Assembly (NCBI RefSeq): GCF_946885885.1
Contig: NZ_CAMPHN010000021.1
Span: 1 to 44,584, forward strand
DNA: 44,584 nucleotides
From: an uncultured Pseudomonas sp.
GTDB lineage: Bacteria > Pseudomonadota > Gammaproteobacteria > Pseudomonadales > Pseudomonadaceae
Direction: 5' to 3'
Notes under the pieces: generated by a model
The model's input: only the letters and a program-made list of their open reading frames with translations
What the model was told of the DNA's origin: nothing
Databases searched by the model: none
In this document: in pieces, positions 18,280-26,586 of the stretch
Layout: each line of letters begins with the position of its first letter
Numbering within the stretch: the stretch's first letter is position 1
Made by a program: the position numbers and the translations under genes

Positions 18280-18306
18280 GATTCGGCTACAGCTGAAGAA
18301 TCTTGA
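18280..18306 (-). promoter_or_regulatory. FliA (sigma-28)-like promoter for flagellinolysin
   Basis: On the minus strand TCAAGATT (18306-18299), an 11-base spacer, then GCCGAATC (18287-18280). The flagellar sigma-28 consensus is TAAAGTTT-N11-GCCGATAA: spacing is exact, 6 of 8 bases match in the -35 and the first five (GCCGA) in the -10. Transcription would start near 18273, giving a leader of about 40 bases. Confidence 0.65.
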
Positions 18307-18341
18307 ACGAGGGGGCGGCGAAAGGCGACGAACGGTCATGG

Positions 18342-18463
18342 CTAGAACGTACCGATAAAGATCGCCGGATCGACCCTGGCATCGTTCAGGCTGACATTCC
18401 AGCGCAGATGCGGGCCGGTGGCGCGAACCTTGCCGCGCACGCCGCCGCGCGGCAGTTCGCCCC
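18342..18463 (-). pseudogene. 3' fragment of an M23 peptidase gene (partial duplicate of 19852-20676)
   Basis: The minus strand encodes GELPRGGVRGKVRATGPHLR, continuing to a TAG at 18342-18344. It aligns with the last ~45 residues of the intact M23 peptidase (GDELPRSGVLGKVGATG...). Over 72 bases from the GAAC near the stop, 66 are identical by eye. The copy has a 12-base deletion, and the second histidine of the HLHW zinc motif has become arginine, so it is dead. Homology ends at about 18463, just outside the mechanosensitive-channel gene. Confidence 0.85.
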
Positions 18464-18490
18464 CGCCTAAGCGGGCGTTCAGGCGGGGGC
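18459..18490. repeat. GC-rich inverted repeat at the 3' end of the channel gene
   Basis: GCCCCCGCCT (18459-18468) is the reverse complement of AGGCGGGGGC (18481-18490), with a 12-base loop. It spans the end of the M23 fragment homology and the stop of the channel gene, so it may mark a rearrangement joint or serve as a weak transcript end; no T-run follows on either strand. Confidence 0.55.
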
Positions 18491-19729
18491 CGGTGACGCG
18501 CTTCGCCACTCGCGCATGTCGGCGCCGCTGGGATGCTGGAACACGCGCAGGCCGAACTCGGGGAGGATCGCCAACAGGTGGTCGAAGATATCCGCCTGGA
18601 CACTTTCGTAACTGCCCCAGGCGGTGGTGTTGGTAAAGCAGTAAAGCTCCAGCGGCAGGCCGTCGGCGCTCGGCTCGAGCTGACGGACCAGTTGGGTCAT
18701 CTCCTGGTGAATCTGCGGATGCTGGCGCAGGTAGTGCTCCACGTAGGCGCGAAAGGTGCCCAGGTTGGTCAGGCGGCGGGTATTGGCCGGCAACTGGCTG
18801 GCTTCGGCCAGGGCGCTGTTCCAGCTGTTCAGCTCGCTGTGCTTGTGCGTGAGGTACTGGCCGAGCAGCGTGAAGCGCTGCAGGTGGGCGATGTGCGCGG
18901 CGTCGAGGAAGCCGACGCTGGTTTGATCCAGATACAGGCAGCGCTTGATCCGCCGGCCTCCGCATTCCTGCATGCCGCGCCAATTCTTGAACGGGTCGGT
19001 GATAAAGCGCTTGGTCGGGATGCTGGTGATGGTCTTGTCCCAGTTCTGCACCGTGACCGTGTGCAGGGCGATGTCGATCACGTCGCCGTCGGCATTCAGC
19101 TGCGGCATCTCGACCCAATCGCCGACGCGGACGATGTCGCTGGAGGTGATCTGTACGCTGGCCACCAGCGATAGCAAGGTGTCCTGGAAGATCAGCATCA
19201 GCACCGCGGCCATGGCGCCGAGGCCGGAGAGCAGGATCAGCGGCGAGCGATCGAGCAGGGTGGCGACCATCAGAATCGCCGCGACGGCGAATACGGCGAT
19301 CTTCAATACTTGCAGGTAACCCTTGACCGGCCGCAGATGAGCATCGCGGCGCAGCTGGTACAGGGTGTTGGCGATATCCAGCAGGGTGCTCAGCGCCAGC
19401 GCGCCGGTCAGCACGATAAAGGCGCTGCAGACATTGCGTGTCACCGTCACCAGGGCGTCCGGCAGATGCGGCACCAGGCCGACGCCGGCGGCGAGAATCA
19501 GTGCGGGCACTATATTGGCCAGGCGTCTGATCAGCGCGTTGTCCAGCTCCTGGGCGTTGCGCCCCAGTGCGGTGGCGTCGATCAGGCGGCACAGCGCGCG
19601 TACCAGAATGCGCTTGACCAGCCAATTGCCGAGCCAGGCGGCGATCAGCAGCAAGGCCGTGGCGGCCAAGGCGTAGAGTTCGGCGTGTTGCTGCAGCCAG
19701 TCAAACCATGTGGCCAGCGTTTGTGGCAT
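18479..19729 (-). CDS. ybdG: MscS-family mechanosensitive channel, YbdG (MscM)-like
   Basis: 416 residues. About five transmembrane helices occupy residues 19-192, the last (GLGAMAAVLMLIFQDTLLSL) being the pore-lining helix of the MscS family. The cytoplasmic beta domain follows with GDWVEMP, NWDKTITSIPT and FKNWRGM, which match E. coli YbdG rather than MscS. The C-terminal region (GTFRAYVEHYL, LPLELYCFTNT) is also YbdG-like. YbdG gives miniconductance activity and is involved in osmotic adaptation. The gene sits between an intact M23 gene and its 3' fragment, suggesting it arrived by insertion or duplication. Confidence 0.88.
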   Translation of the reverse strand: MPQTLATWFDWLQQHAELYALAATALLLIAAWLGNWLVKRILVRALCRLIDATALGRNAQELDNALIRRLANIVPALILAAGVGLVPHLPDALVTVTRNVCSAFIVLTGALALSTLLDIANTLYQLRRDAHLRPVKGYLQVLKIAVFAVAAILMVATLLDRSPLILLSGLGAMAAVLMLIFQDTLLSLVASVQITSSDIVRVGDWVEMPQLNADGDVIDIALHTVTVQNWDKTITSIPTKRFITDPFKNWRGMQECGGRRIKRCLYLDQTSVGFLDAAHIAHLQRFTLLGQYLTHKHSELNSWNSALAEASQLPANTRRLTNLGTFRAYVEHYLRQHPQIHQEMTQLVRQLEPSADGLPLELYCFTNTTAWGSYESVQADIFDHLLAILPEFGLRVFQHPSGADMREWRSASPAPA

Positions 19730-19851
19730 ATCCAGCTCCCTCGATCAGGCGATAGAAATCGGCGGCGATGCCAGGGCGCGCCGGCTATTGGGCGGCAAAC
19801 CTTAACAAAGCCCTGCGGGTAGCCCAAGGCGGAGCCGGATGTTCAGGTGTT

Positions 19852-20676
19852 TCAGGGTTTGAACGCGCCGATAAAGATCGCCGGGTCGACCCTGGCATCG
19901 TTCAGGCTGACGTTCCAGTGCAGATGCGGCCCAGTGGCGCGGCCGGTGGCGCCGACTTTACCGAGCACGCCGCTGCGTGGCAGTTCGTCGCCGACCCGCA
20001 CATCGATCGCCGACAGGTGGCAGAACATGCTGATCAGGCCCTGGCCGTGGTCGACGAATACGGTCTTGCCGTTGAAGAAGTAGTCGCCGGTCAGGATCAC
20101 CTTGCCGGCCGCCGGCGCCTTGATCGGGGTGCCCTGATTGGCGGCGAAATCCAGGCCCGAATGCGGGTTGCGTTCTTCGCCATTGAAAAAGCGGCGCAGG
20201 CCGAAGGGACTGGACAGCGGGCCGTTGACCGGTTTGTCGAACAGCAGGTTGCTCGGCTGGCGTGGACTGAACTGCTGGTAGGCGCGGGTCTGCTCGGCGA
20301 GTTCGCGCTCGATGCGTTTGAGGTTGGCGGCGTTGGGGTTGACCTGTTGCTGATTCTTGATGGTGATGCGTTGTTCGACGTAGTGCTTGGCGCGAACCTG
20401 GAAACTCAGGCGCTCGCCGCTGTCGAGTTCGATTCGCTCGGTGCCGGGTTTGGTGCTCAGGGGCAGGCCGACGATGGCGATCCAGCGCTGACCGTCTTCG
20501 CGAATCACCAACAGCGGTTTGCCCTGATAAGTCGCGCTCGGCGCTTTTGCCGCCGTGCCCAGATCGACCACCGCCACGCCGCCGGGCACCGGCCGGTCGA
20601 GCAGGCGGGTGATGAAACCTTCGGCCTGGACGGGCAGGGCGAGGAGCAGAACAAGCAATAGCGAAAGAAAGCGCAT
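19852..20676 (-). CDS. Periplasmic M23 (LytM/lysostaphin-type) peptidase
   Basis: 274 residues. A signal peptide (cleavage after about A18, LPVQA) is followed by an M23 N-terminal beta domain (about 20-110) and the LytM domain. Zinc and catalytic residues are visible: H172 and D176 (NPHSGLDFA), H220 (FCHLS) and H251/H253 (HLHW). The HxxxD and HxH motifs are intact, so it should be an active peptidoglycan endopeptidase. It begins 29 bases after the xseA stop, so the two are probably cotranscribed. A decayed copy of its 3' end is at 18342-18463. Confidence 0.9.
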   Translation of the reverse strand: MRFLSLLLVLLLALPVQAEGFITRLLDRPVPGGVAVVDLGTAAKAPSATYQGKPLLVIREDGQRWIAIVGLPLSTKPGTERIELDSGERLSFQVRAKHYVEQRITIKNQQQVNPNAANLKRIERELAEQTRAYQQFSPRQPSNLLFDKPVNGPLSSPFGLRRFFNGEERNPHSGLDFAANQGTPIKAPAAGKVILTGDYFFNGKTVFVDHGQGLISMFCHLSAIDVRVGDELPRSGVLGKVGATGRATGPHLHWNVSLNDARVDPAIFIGAFKP

Positions 20677-20705
20677 GGGAGCCTTTATGTCGGGTGGATC
20701 GCTGG

Positions 20706-22085
20706 TTAATCGAACAGCGACAAGGTCGTCGTCGGCAGCGACTGGTCTTCGACCCGCAGATCCAGTTCGCCCTCACCCAGGCGCGCTTTCAGGCGCTGGC
20801 CCGGACGGGTATCGCTGGCCTTGCGGATCGCCCGTCCGCGCTCGTCCAGCAGGATGCTGTAGCCGCGGCCGAGGGTGGCCAGGGGGCTGACCGCATTCAA
20901 GGTCTGCACCTGGGTTTGCAAGCGCAGCTGGCGCGCCTTCAAGCCTTCGCGCATGGCGCGTTGCAGGCGTTCGGCGAGCGTGCCCAGGCGCTGGTCCAGC
21001 AATTTCAGGGTGCGCTCGGGATGCTGCACGGCGAGTCGGCCGCGCAGGTGCGTCAAACGTTCGCGGCGCTCGTTGAGCTGGCGTTGGCAGGCGCGGGTCA
21101 GGCGCATCTCCAGATCGTCCAGGCGCTGAGCGTGCTGGCGCAGGCGTTCGCCGGGGTGGCGCATGCGTTTGCTCAGGCCGTCCAGACGCATGCGTTCGCG
21201 CTCCAGGCGGTTATGCATACGCAGAATCAAGCGGCGCTGCAGATTGTGCAGACGCTGCAGCAACTCGCTGCCGTCGGGGGCGAGCAATTCGGCGGCGGCC
21301 GAGGGCGTGGGCGCGCGCGCATCGGCGACGAAATCGGCGATGGACACATCGGTCTCATGACCCACGGCGCTGACGATGGGCGTGGCGCAGGCATCGACGG
21401 CGCGGGCCACGGCCTCCTCGTTAAAACACCAGAGGTCTTCCAGCGAGCCGCCGCCGCGGGCCAGGATCAGCGCATCGAAGCCCTGGCGGTCGGCCAGTTG
21501 CAGGGCGCGGACGATCTGCGCGGTGGCCTCGCGACCTTGCACGGCGGTGGGGATCAAGGTCAGTTCGACTTGGGGCGCGCGGCGGCGGAACACGCTGATG
21601 ATGTCGCGAATCACCGCGCCGCTCGGCGAGCTGACGATGCCGATGCGTTTCGGGTGGGCCGGCAGCGCGACCTTGCGTTCGCTGGCGAACAAGCCTTCGG
21701 CGCCGAGTTTTTCCTTCAAGGCTTCGAAGGCCAGGCGTAGAGCGCCGTCGCCGGCCGGTTCCACCGCATCGAGAATCAGTTGGAAATCGCCGCGGCCCTC
21801 GAACAGCGAGACCTTGCCGCGCACCTTGACCGCCAGGCCGTCGCGCAGGGCCTGACGCACCCGCGCGGCGTTCTGTCGGAACAGCGCACAACGCACCTGG
21901 GCCTGACTATCTTTAAGGGTGAAGTAGATATGCCCCGACGCCGGCTTGGCCAGGTTGGAGATTTCCCCCTCGACCCAGATGCCGGAGAACACATCCTCGA
22001 GCAGCAGGCGCGCACGGCTGTTCAGTTGGCTGACACTGAGCACTTCGCGGTCGAGGTTCAGGCGTTGGAAGGGGTCTTTAATCAT
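20706..22085 (-). CDS. xseA: Exodeoxyribonuclease VII large subunit
   Basis: 459 residues from the ATG at 22085 (MIKDPFQRL); an ATG three codons earlier (22094) is an alternative. The N-terminal OB-fold (VWVEGEISNL-type, here IWVEGEISNLAKPASGH) is followed by the catalytic core with GIVSSPSGAVIRDI, ARGGGSLEDLW and GHETD, then a long coiled coil and the C-terminal GRGYSIL motif. With XseB (elsewhere) it degrades single-stranded DNA. Confidence 0.95.
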   Translation of the reverse strand: MIKDPFQRLNLDREVLSVSQLNSRARLLLEDVFSGIWVEGEISNLAKPASGHIYFTLKDSQAQVRCALFRQNAARVRQALRDGLAVKVRGKVSLFEGRGDFQLILDAVEPAGDGALRLAFEALKEKLGAEGLFASERKVALPAHPKRIGIVSSPSGAVIRDIISVFRRRAPQVELTLIPTAVQGREATAQIVRALQLADRQGFDALILARGGGSLEDLWCFNEEAVARAVDACATPIVSAVGHETDVSIADFVADARAPTPSAAAELLAPDGSELLQRLHNLQRRLILRMHNRLERERMRLDGLSKRMRHPGERLRQHAQRLDDLEMRLTRACQRQLNERRERLTHLRGRLAVQHPERTLKLLDQRLGTLAERLQRAMREGLKARQLRLQTQVQTLNAVSPLATLGRGYSILLDERGRAIRKASDTRPGQRLKARLGEGELDLRVEDQSLPTTTLSLFD

Positions 22086-22154
22086 GGCCGGCATGATAAA
22101 GGCTTTGCGCAGGCAGCCATAGACCGTTGGCCTTGACCGGGGCGCACTGCTCGC

Positions 22155-22182
22155 TAACAGGTAGTTTTTAAGCGGCCTGTTA
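22155..22182. promoter_or_regulatory. Inverted repeat between divergent xseA and the zinc-ribbon gene
   Basis: TAACAGG (22155-22161) and CCTGTTA (22176-22182) are perfect inverted copies with a 14-base centre, in the 130-base spacer between divergently transcribed genes. This is the geometry of a dimeric operator, but a chance match is possible. Confidence 0.3.
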
Positions 22183-22215
22183 AGCTGCGCGCCTTCTTTC
22201 TGACCGGGTTCCGCC

Positions 22216-22770
22216 ATGAGCGAACGACAAACCATTCTGGTGCCGCAAATTTCCAGCTTTCCTGGGCATGAGGCGCGCGCCCGGGTGATGCTGCGCTGGC
22301 TGGTTCAGTGCAATATCGTCGAGGAATCGGCGACCACCTGCGGCCGCATCGGCAATCGCATGGCCTATGCCATCGCCCCCGGCGCGCGGCGGGTCGTGGA
22401 GAGACCAGAATTGTTGCCGTTCGACCGGCCATGCAATGGGCTGGAAATCGTCGCCAAACGCTGCATCTATACGCCGACCGAAGGCTTCCTCGAAGAGGCG
22501 GGCTGCCCGCAATGCCGTCAGGAGATCGGCGAGGCACTGTTCGACAGCCTGGAGCAGTGGATGCCCGGCCATACCGATAACTTCATCTGTCCCGAGTGCG
22601 GTTATGAAGACGACATCAACGGCTTTCTCTTTCTGCAGCCCTGCGGCTTTTCCAACCTCGGCTTTATCTTCAATAACTGGGACGAGGCCGGGTTCAAGCA
22701 AAGCTTTCTCGACGAATTCGCCGAGCGCTTGGGCTACCCGGTGTCGCTGGTGAGCTGCAAGGTGGAGTAG
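22216..22770 (+). CDS. Conserved protein of unknown function with two CxxC motifs
   Basis: 184 residues, not assigned to a characterised family. It has two CxxC pairs, C97/C100 (GCPQC) and C125/C128 (CPECGYEDDINGF), spaced 25 residues apart, suggesting a zinc ribbon. The region before it has further cysteines (C32, C42, C73, C83), and the C-terminal third is rich in aromatic and acidic residues (FSNLGFIFNNWDEAGF). No signal peptide or membrane segment, so it is probably cytosolic. It is transcribed divergently from xseA, and the coding pattern is normal for the region. Confidence 0.8.
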   Translation: MSERQTILVPQISSFPGHEARARVMLRWLVQCNIVEESATTCGRIGNRMAYAIAPGARRVVERPELLPFDRPCNGLEIVAKRCIYTPTEGFLEEAGCPQCRQEIGEALFDSLEQWMPGHTDNFICPECGYEDDINGFLFLQPCGFSNLGFIFNNWDEAGFKQSFLDEFAERLGYPVSLVSCKVE

Positions 22771-22798
22771 GGGCGGCTCATCCGTGAGCCTCGGATCT

Positions 22799-22873
22799 TC
22801 AGAAGTCGACGCTGGCCGACAGGCGCAGTTCGCGCGGTTCGCCGACAGCGATGCGCAGGTTGCCGCCGCTGGC
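22799..22873 (-). pseudogene. Possible 3' remnant of a TonB-dependent receptor gene
   Basis: The minus strand reads ASGGNLRIAVGEPRELRLSA and then SVDF and a stop (22801-22799). Ending in an aromatic residue after GEPR-x-LxLSAS is the usual pattern of outer-membrane receptor C-termini. Upstream the resemblance stops at once and no start is present. With only about 25 codons the identification is tentative. Confidence 0.35.
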
Positions 22874-22888
22874 TTGTCTCTCGTCTGA

Positions 22889-24466
<1,578 letters not shown>

Positions 24467-24473
24467 GCCCACG

Positions 24474-24569
24474 GCTTCAAGCTGCAAGCGGCAAGCCACA
24501 AGTTAAAGCTGTCTGGCTGCCGCTCAGCTCCCTATAACTTGCAGCTTGCGGCTCGAAGCTTGCAGCTGC
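24474..24569. repeat. AAGCTGCAAG-type palindromic repeat between guaB and guaA
   Basis: AAGCTGCAAG (24479-24488) recurs inverted as CTTGCAGCTT (24538-24547), and further partial copies (GCAAGCGGCAAGC on one side, GAAGCTTGCAGC at 24554-24565) surround it. Such short runs are common pseudomonad intergenic repeats. It occupies most of the spacer, so guaA expression may be affected. Confidence 0.6.
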
Positions 24570-24585
24570 CTCGCAGAGGCCCCCC

Positions 24586-26166
24586 ATGTCCCATCCTGAC
24601 ATTCACGCCCACCGCATCCTGATCCTGGATTTCGGTTCCCAGTACACCCAGTTGATCGCCCGCCGCGTGCGCGAGATCGGCGTGTATTGCGAGTTGCACC
24701 CCTTCGACATGAGCGACGAGGACATTCGCGCCTTCGCCCCGCGCGGGATCATCCTCGCCGGCGGCCCGGAGTCTGTGCACGAACTCGACAGCCCGCGCGC
24801 CCCGCATGCGGTGTTCGACCTCGGCGTGCCGGTGCTCGGTATCTGCTACGGCATGCAGACCATGGCCGAGCAGCTCGGCGGCAAGGTCCAGGGCTCGGAT
24901 ATTCGCGAGTTCGGCTACGCCCGCGTCGACGTGGTCGGCAAGGCCCGTCTGCTCGACGGCATCGAAGACCATATCGATGACGACGGCGTATTCGGCCTGG
25001 ACGTGTGGATGAGCCACGGCGACAAGGTCACCGCGCTGCCGGAAGGTTTCCACATCCTCGCCAGCACCCCGAGCTGCCCGATTGCCGCGATGTCCGACGA
25101 CCGCCGCGGCTACTACGGCGTGCAGTTCCACCCGGAAGTGACCCACACCAAGCAGGGCGGGCGCATTCTTTCGCGTTTCATCCTGGACATCGCCGGCTGC
25201 GAAGCGCTGTGGACACCGTCGAATATCGTCGAAGACGCCATCGCCCAAGTGCGTGCCCAGGTCGGCGGCGCCAATGTTCTGCTCGGCCTGTCCGGCGGCG
25301 TCGATTCCTCGGTGGTCGCGGCCTTGCTGCACAAGGCCATCGGCGATCAGCTGACCTGCGTATTCGTCGACAACGGCCTGCTGCGCCTGCATGAAGGCGA
25401 GCAGGTGATGGCCATGTTCGCCGAGAACATGGGCGTCAAGGTGATCCGCGCCAATGCCGAGGCGCAGTTCCTCGACAATCTGGCCGGCGAAGCCGATCCG
25501 GAAAAGAAGCGCAAGATCATCGGCCGCACCTTTATCGATGTGTTCGATGCCGAGGCCAGCAAGCTCGAGAACATCAAGTTCCTCGCTCAGGGCACCATCT
25601 ACCCGGACGTGATCGAGTCGGCGGGCGCCAAAACCGGCAAAGCCCACGTGATCAAATCGCACCACAACGTCGGCGGCCTGCCCGAGGAAATGAACCTCAA
25701 ATTGGTCGAGCCGCTACGCGAATTGTTCAAGGACGAAGTACGGCGCATCGGCCTGGAACTGGGCCTGCCTTACGACATGGTTTACCGCCACCCATTCCCG
25801 GGTCCGGGCCTGGGTGTGCGCATCCTCGGCGAGGTGAAGAAGGAGTACGCCGATCTGCTGCGCCGCGCCGACCATATCTTCATCGAGGAACTGCGCAACT
25901 TCGACTGGTACCACAAGACCAGCCAGGCGTTCGTGGTGTTCCAGCCGGTCAAATCGGTCGGCGTGGTCGGCGACGGCCGCCGTTACGCCTGGGTCGTGGC
26001 CCTGCGCGCGGTGGAAACCATCGACTTCATGACCGCGCGCTGGGCACACCTGCCTTACGAGCTGCTGGAGAAAGTCAGCAACCGCATCATCAACGAGATC
26101 GAAGGCATCTCCCGCGTCACCTACGACGTGTCGAGCAAGCCGCCTGCCACTATCGAGTGGGAGTGA
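24586..26166 (+). CDS. guaA: GMP synthase (glutamine-hydrolysing)
   Basis: 526 residues. It aminates XMP to GMP. The N-terminal class I glutamine amidotransferase has the nucleophile in GICYGMQ and the histidine in QFHPEVTH; the ATP-pyrophosphatase domain has the P-loop [10 protein letters not shown]; the C-terminal dimer domain ends [10 protein letters not shown], the usual terminus. Start ATG at 24586 ([20 protein letters not shown]). Confidence 0.97.
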   Translation: MSHPDIHAHRILILDFGSQYTQLIARRVREIGVYCELHPFDMSDEDIRAFAPRGIILAGGPESVHELDSPRAPHAVFDLGVPVLGICYGMQTMAEQLGGKVQGSDIREFGYARVDVVGKARLLDGIEDHIDDDGVFGLDVWMSHGDKVTALPEGFHILASTPSCPIAAMSDDRRGYYGVQFHPEVTHTKQGGRILSRFILDIAGCEALWTPSNIVEDAIAQVRAQVGGANVLLGLSGGVDSSVVAALLHKAIGDQLTCVFVDNGLLRLHEGEQVMAMFAENMGVKVIRANAEAQFLDNLAGEADPEKKRKIIGRTFIDVFDAEASKLENIKFLAQGTIYPDVIESAGAKTGKAHVIKSHHNVGGLPEEMNLKLVEPLRELFKDEVRRIGLELGLPYDMVYRHPFPGPGLGVRILGEVKKEYADLLRRADHIFIEELRNFDWYHKTSQAFVVFQPVKSVGVVGDGRRYAWVVALRAVETIDFMTARWAHLPYELLEKVSNRIINEIEGISRVTYDVSSKPPATIEWE

Positions 26167-26172
26167 GCTGAA

Positions 26173-26202
26173 CAACAAAGGCGCCGAGAGGCGCCTTTGT
26201 TG
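26173..26202 (+). terminator. Rho-independent terminator after guaA
   Basis: CAACAAAGGCGCC (26173-26185) pairs perfectly with GGCGCCTTTGTTG (26190-26202) around a GAGA loop. It ends the guaBA unit 7 bases after the guaA stop. Confidence 0.85.
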
Positions 26203-26586
26203 CATCTGTAGGAAGGGTTTAAATCTGGTTGTTCGATATGCCCTCCTGGGAGCTGGCGTTCGGCGGAAGAGCGATGACAAAAATAATGTCGTCGCCTGAT
26301 CGCTGGGTTCGGATTTCGACAGCATGGATGTGGGCAGACTTTGTCTCGCAGGGACCGATCAGCCCGTGCGCCTTGTGATGCTCGTCCGGGCTCACCGGAA
26401 TTTCCGGATGAGATCGAATTTCGTCGCGCTATCGCGGTCGACAAACTGCTGCTTCTGGAACTCCAGAAAAACCAAATAACTGCTCTGGTACTGTGCACCG
26501 CGCCGCTTTCGAGGCGCGATGCGGCGCATGCTCGATCGAAGCGTGATTGGGTCTGGAGCCGTCGGGGAAGCGTGTGAGGAGGGTCG
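26203..26586. other. 384-base spacer with no convincing gene
   Basis: The stretch between the guaA terminator and the glucan phosphorylase holds no supported gene. A 78-codon TTG-started frame (26341-26577, plus) has no recognised motif or ribosome-binding site. A perfect palindrome TTCTGG-AACT-CCAGAA lies at 26453-26468 and an imperfect GC-rich one near 26502-26528. The region probably carries the promoter of the downstream gene, but no clear -35/-10 pair is seen. Confidence 0.5.

Noticed and set aside
26341..26577. 78-codon frame before the glucan phosphorylase
   Set aside because: TTG start without a ribosome-binding site, no recognisable motif, and an arginine-rich composition as in chance frames.
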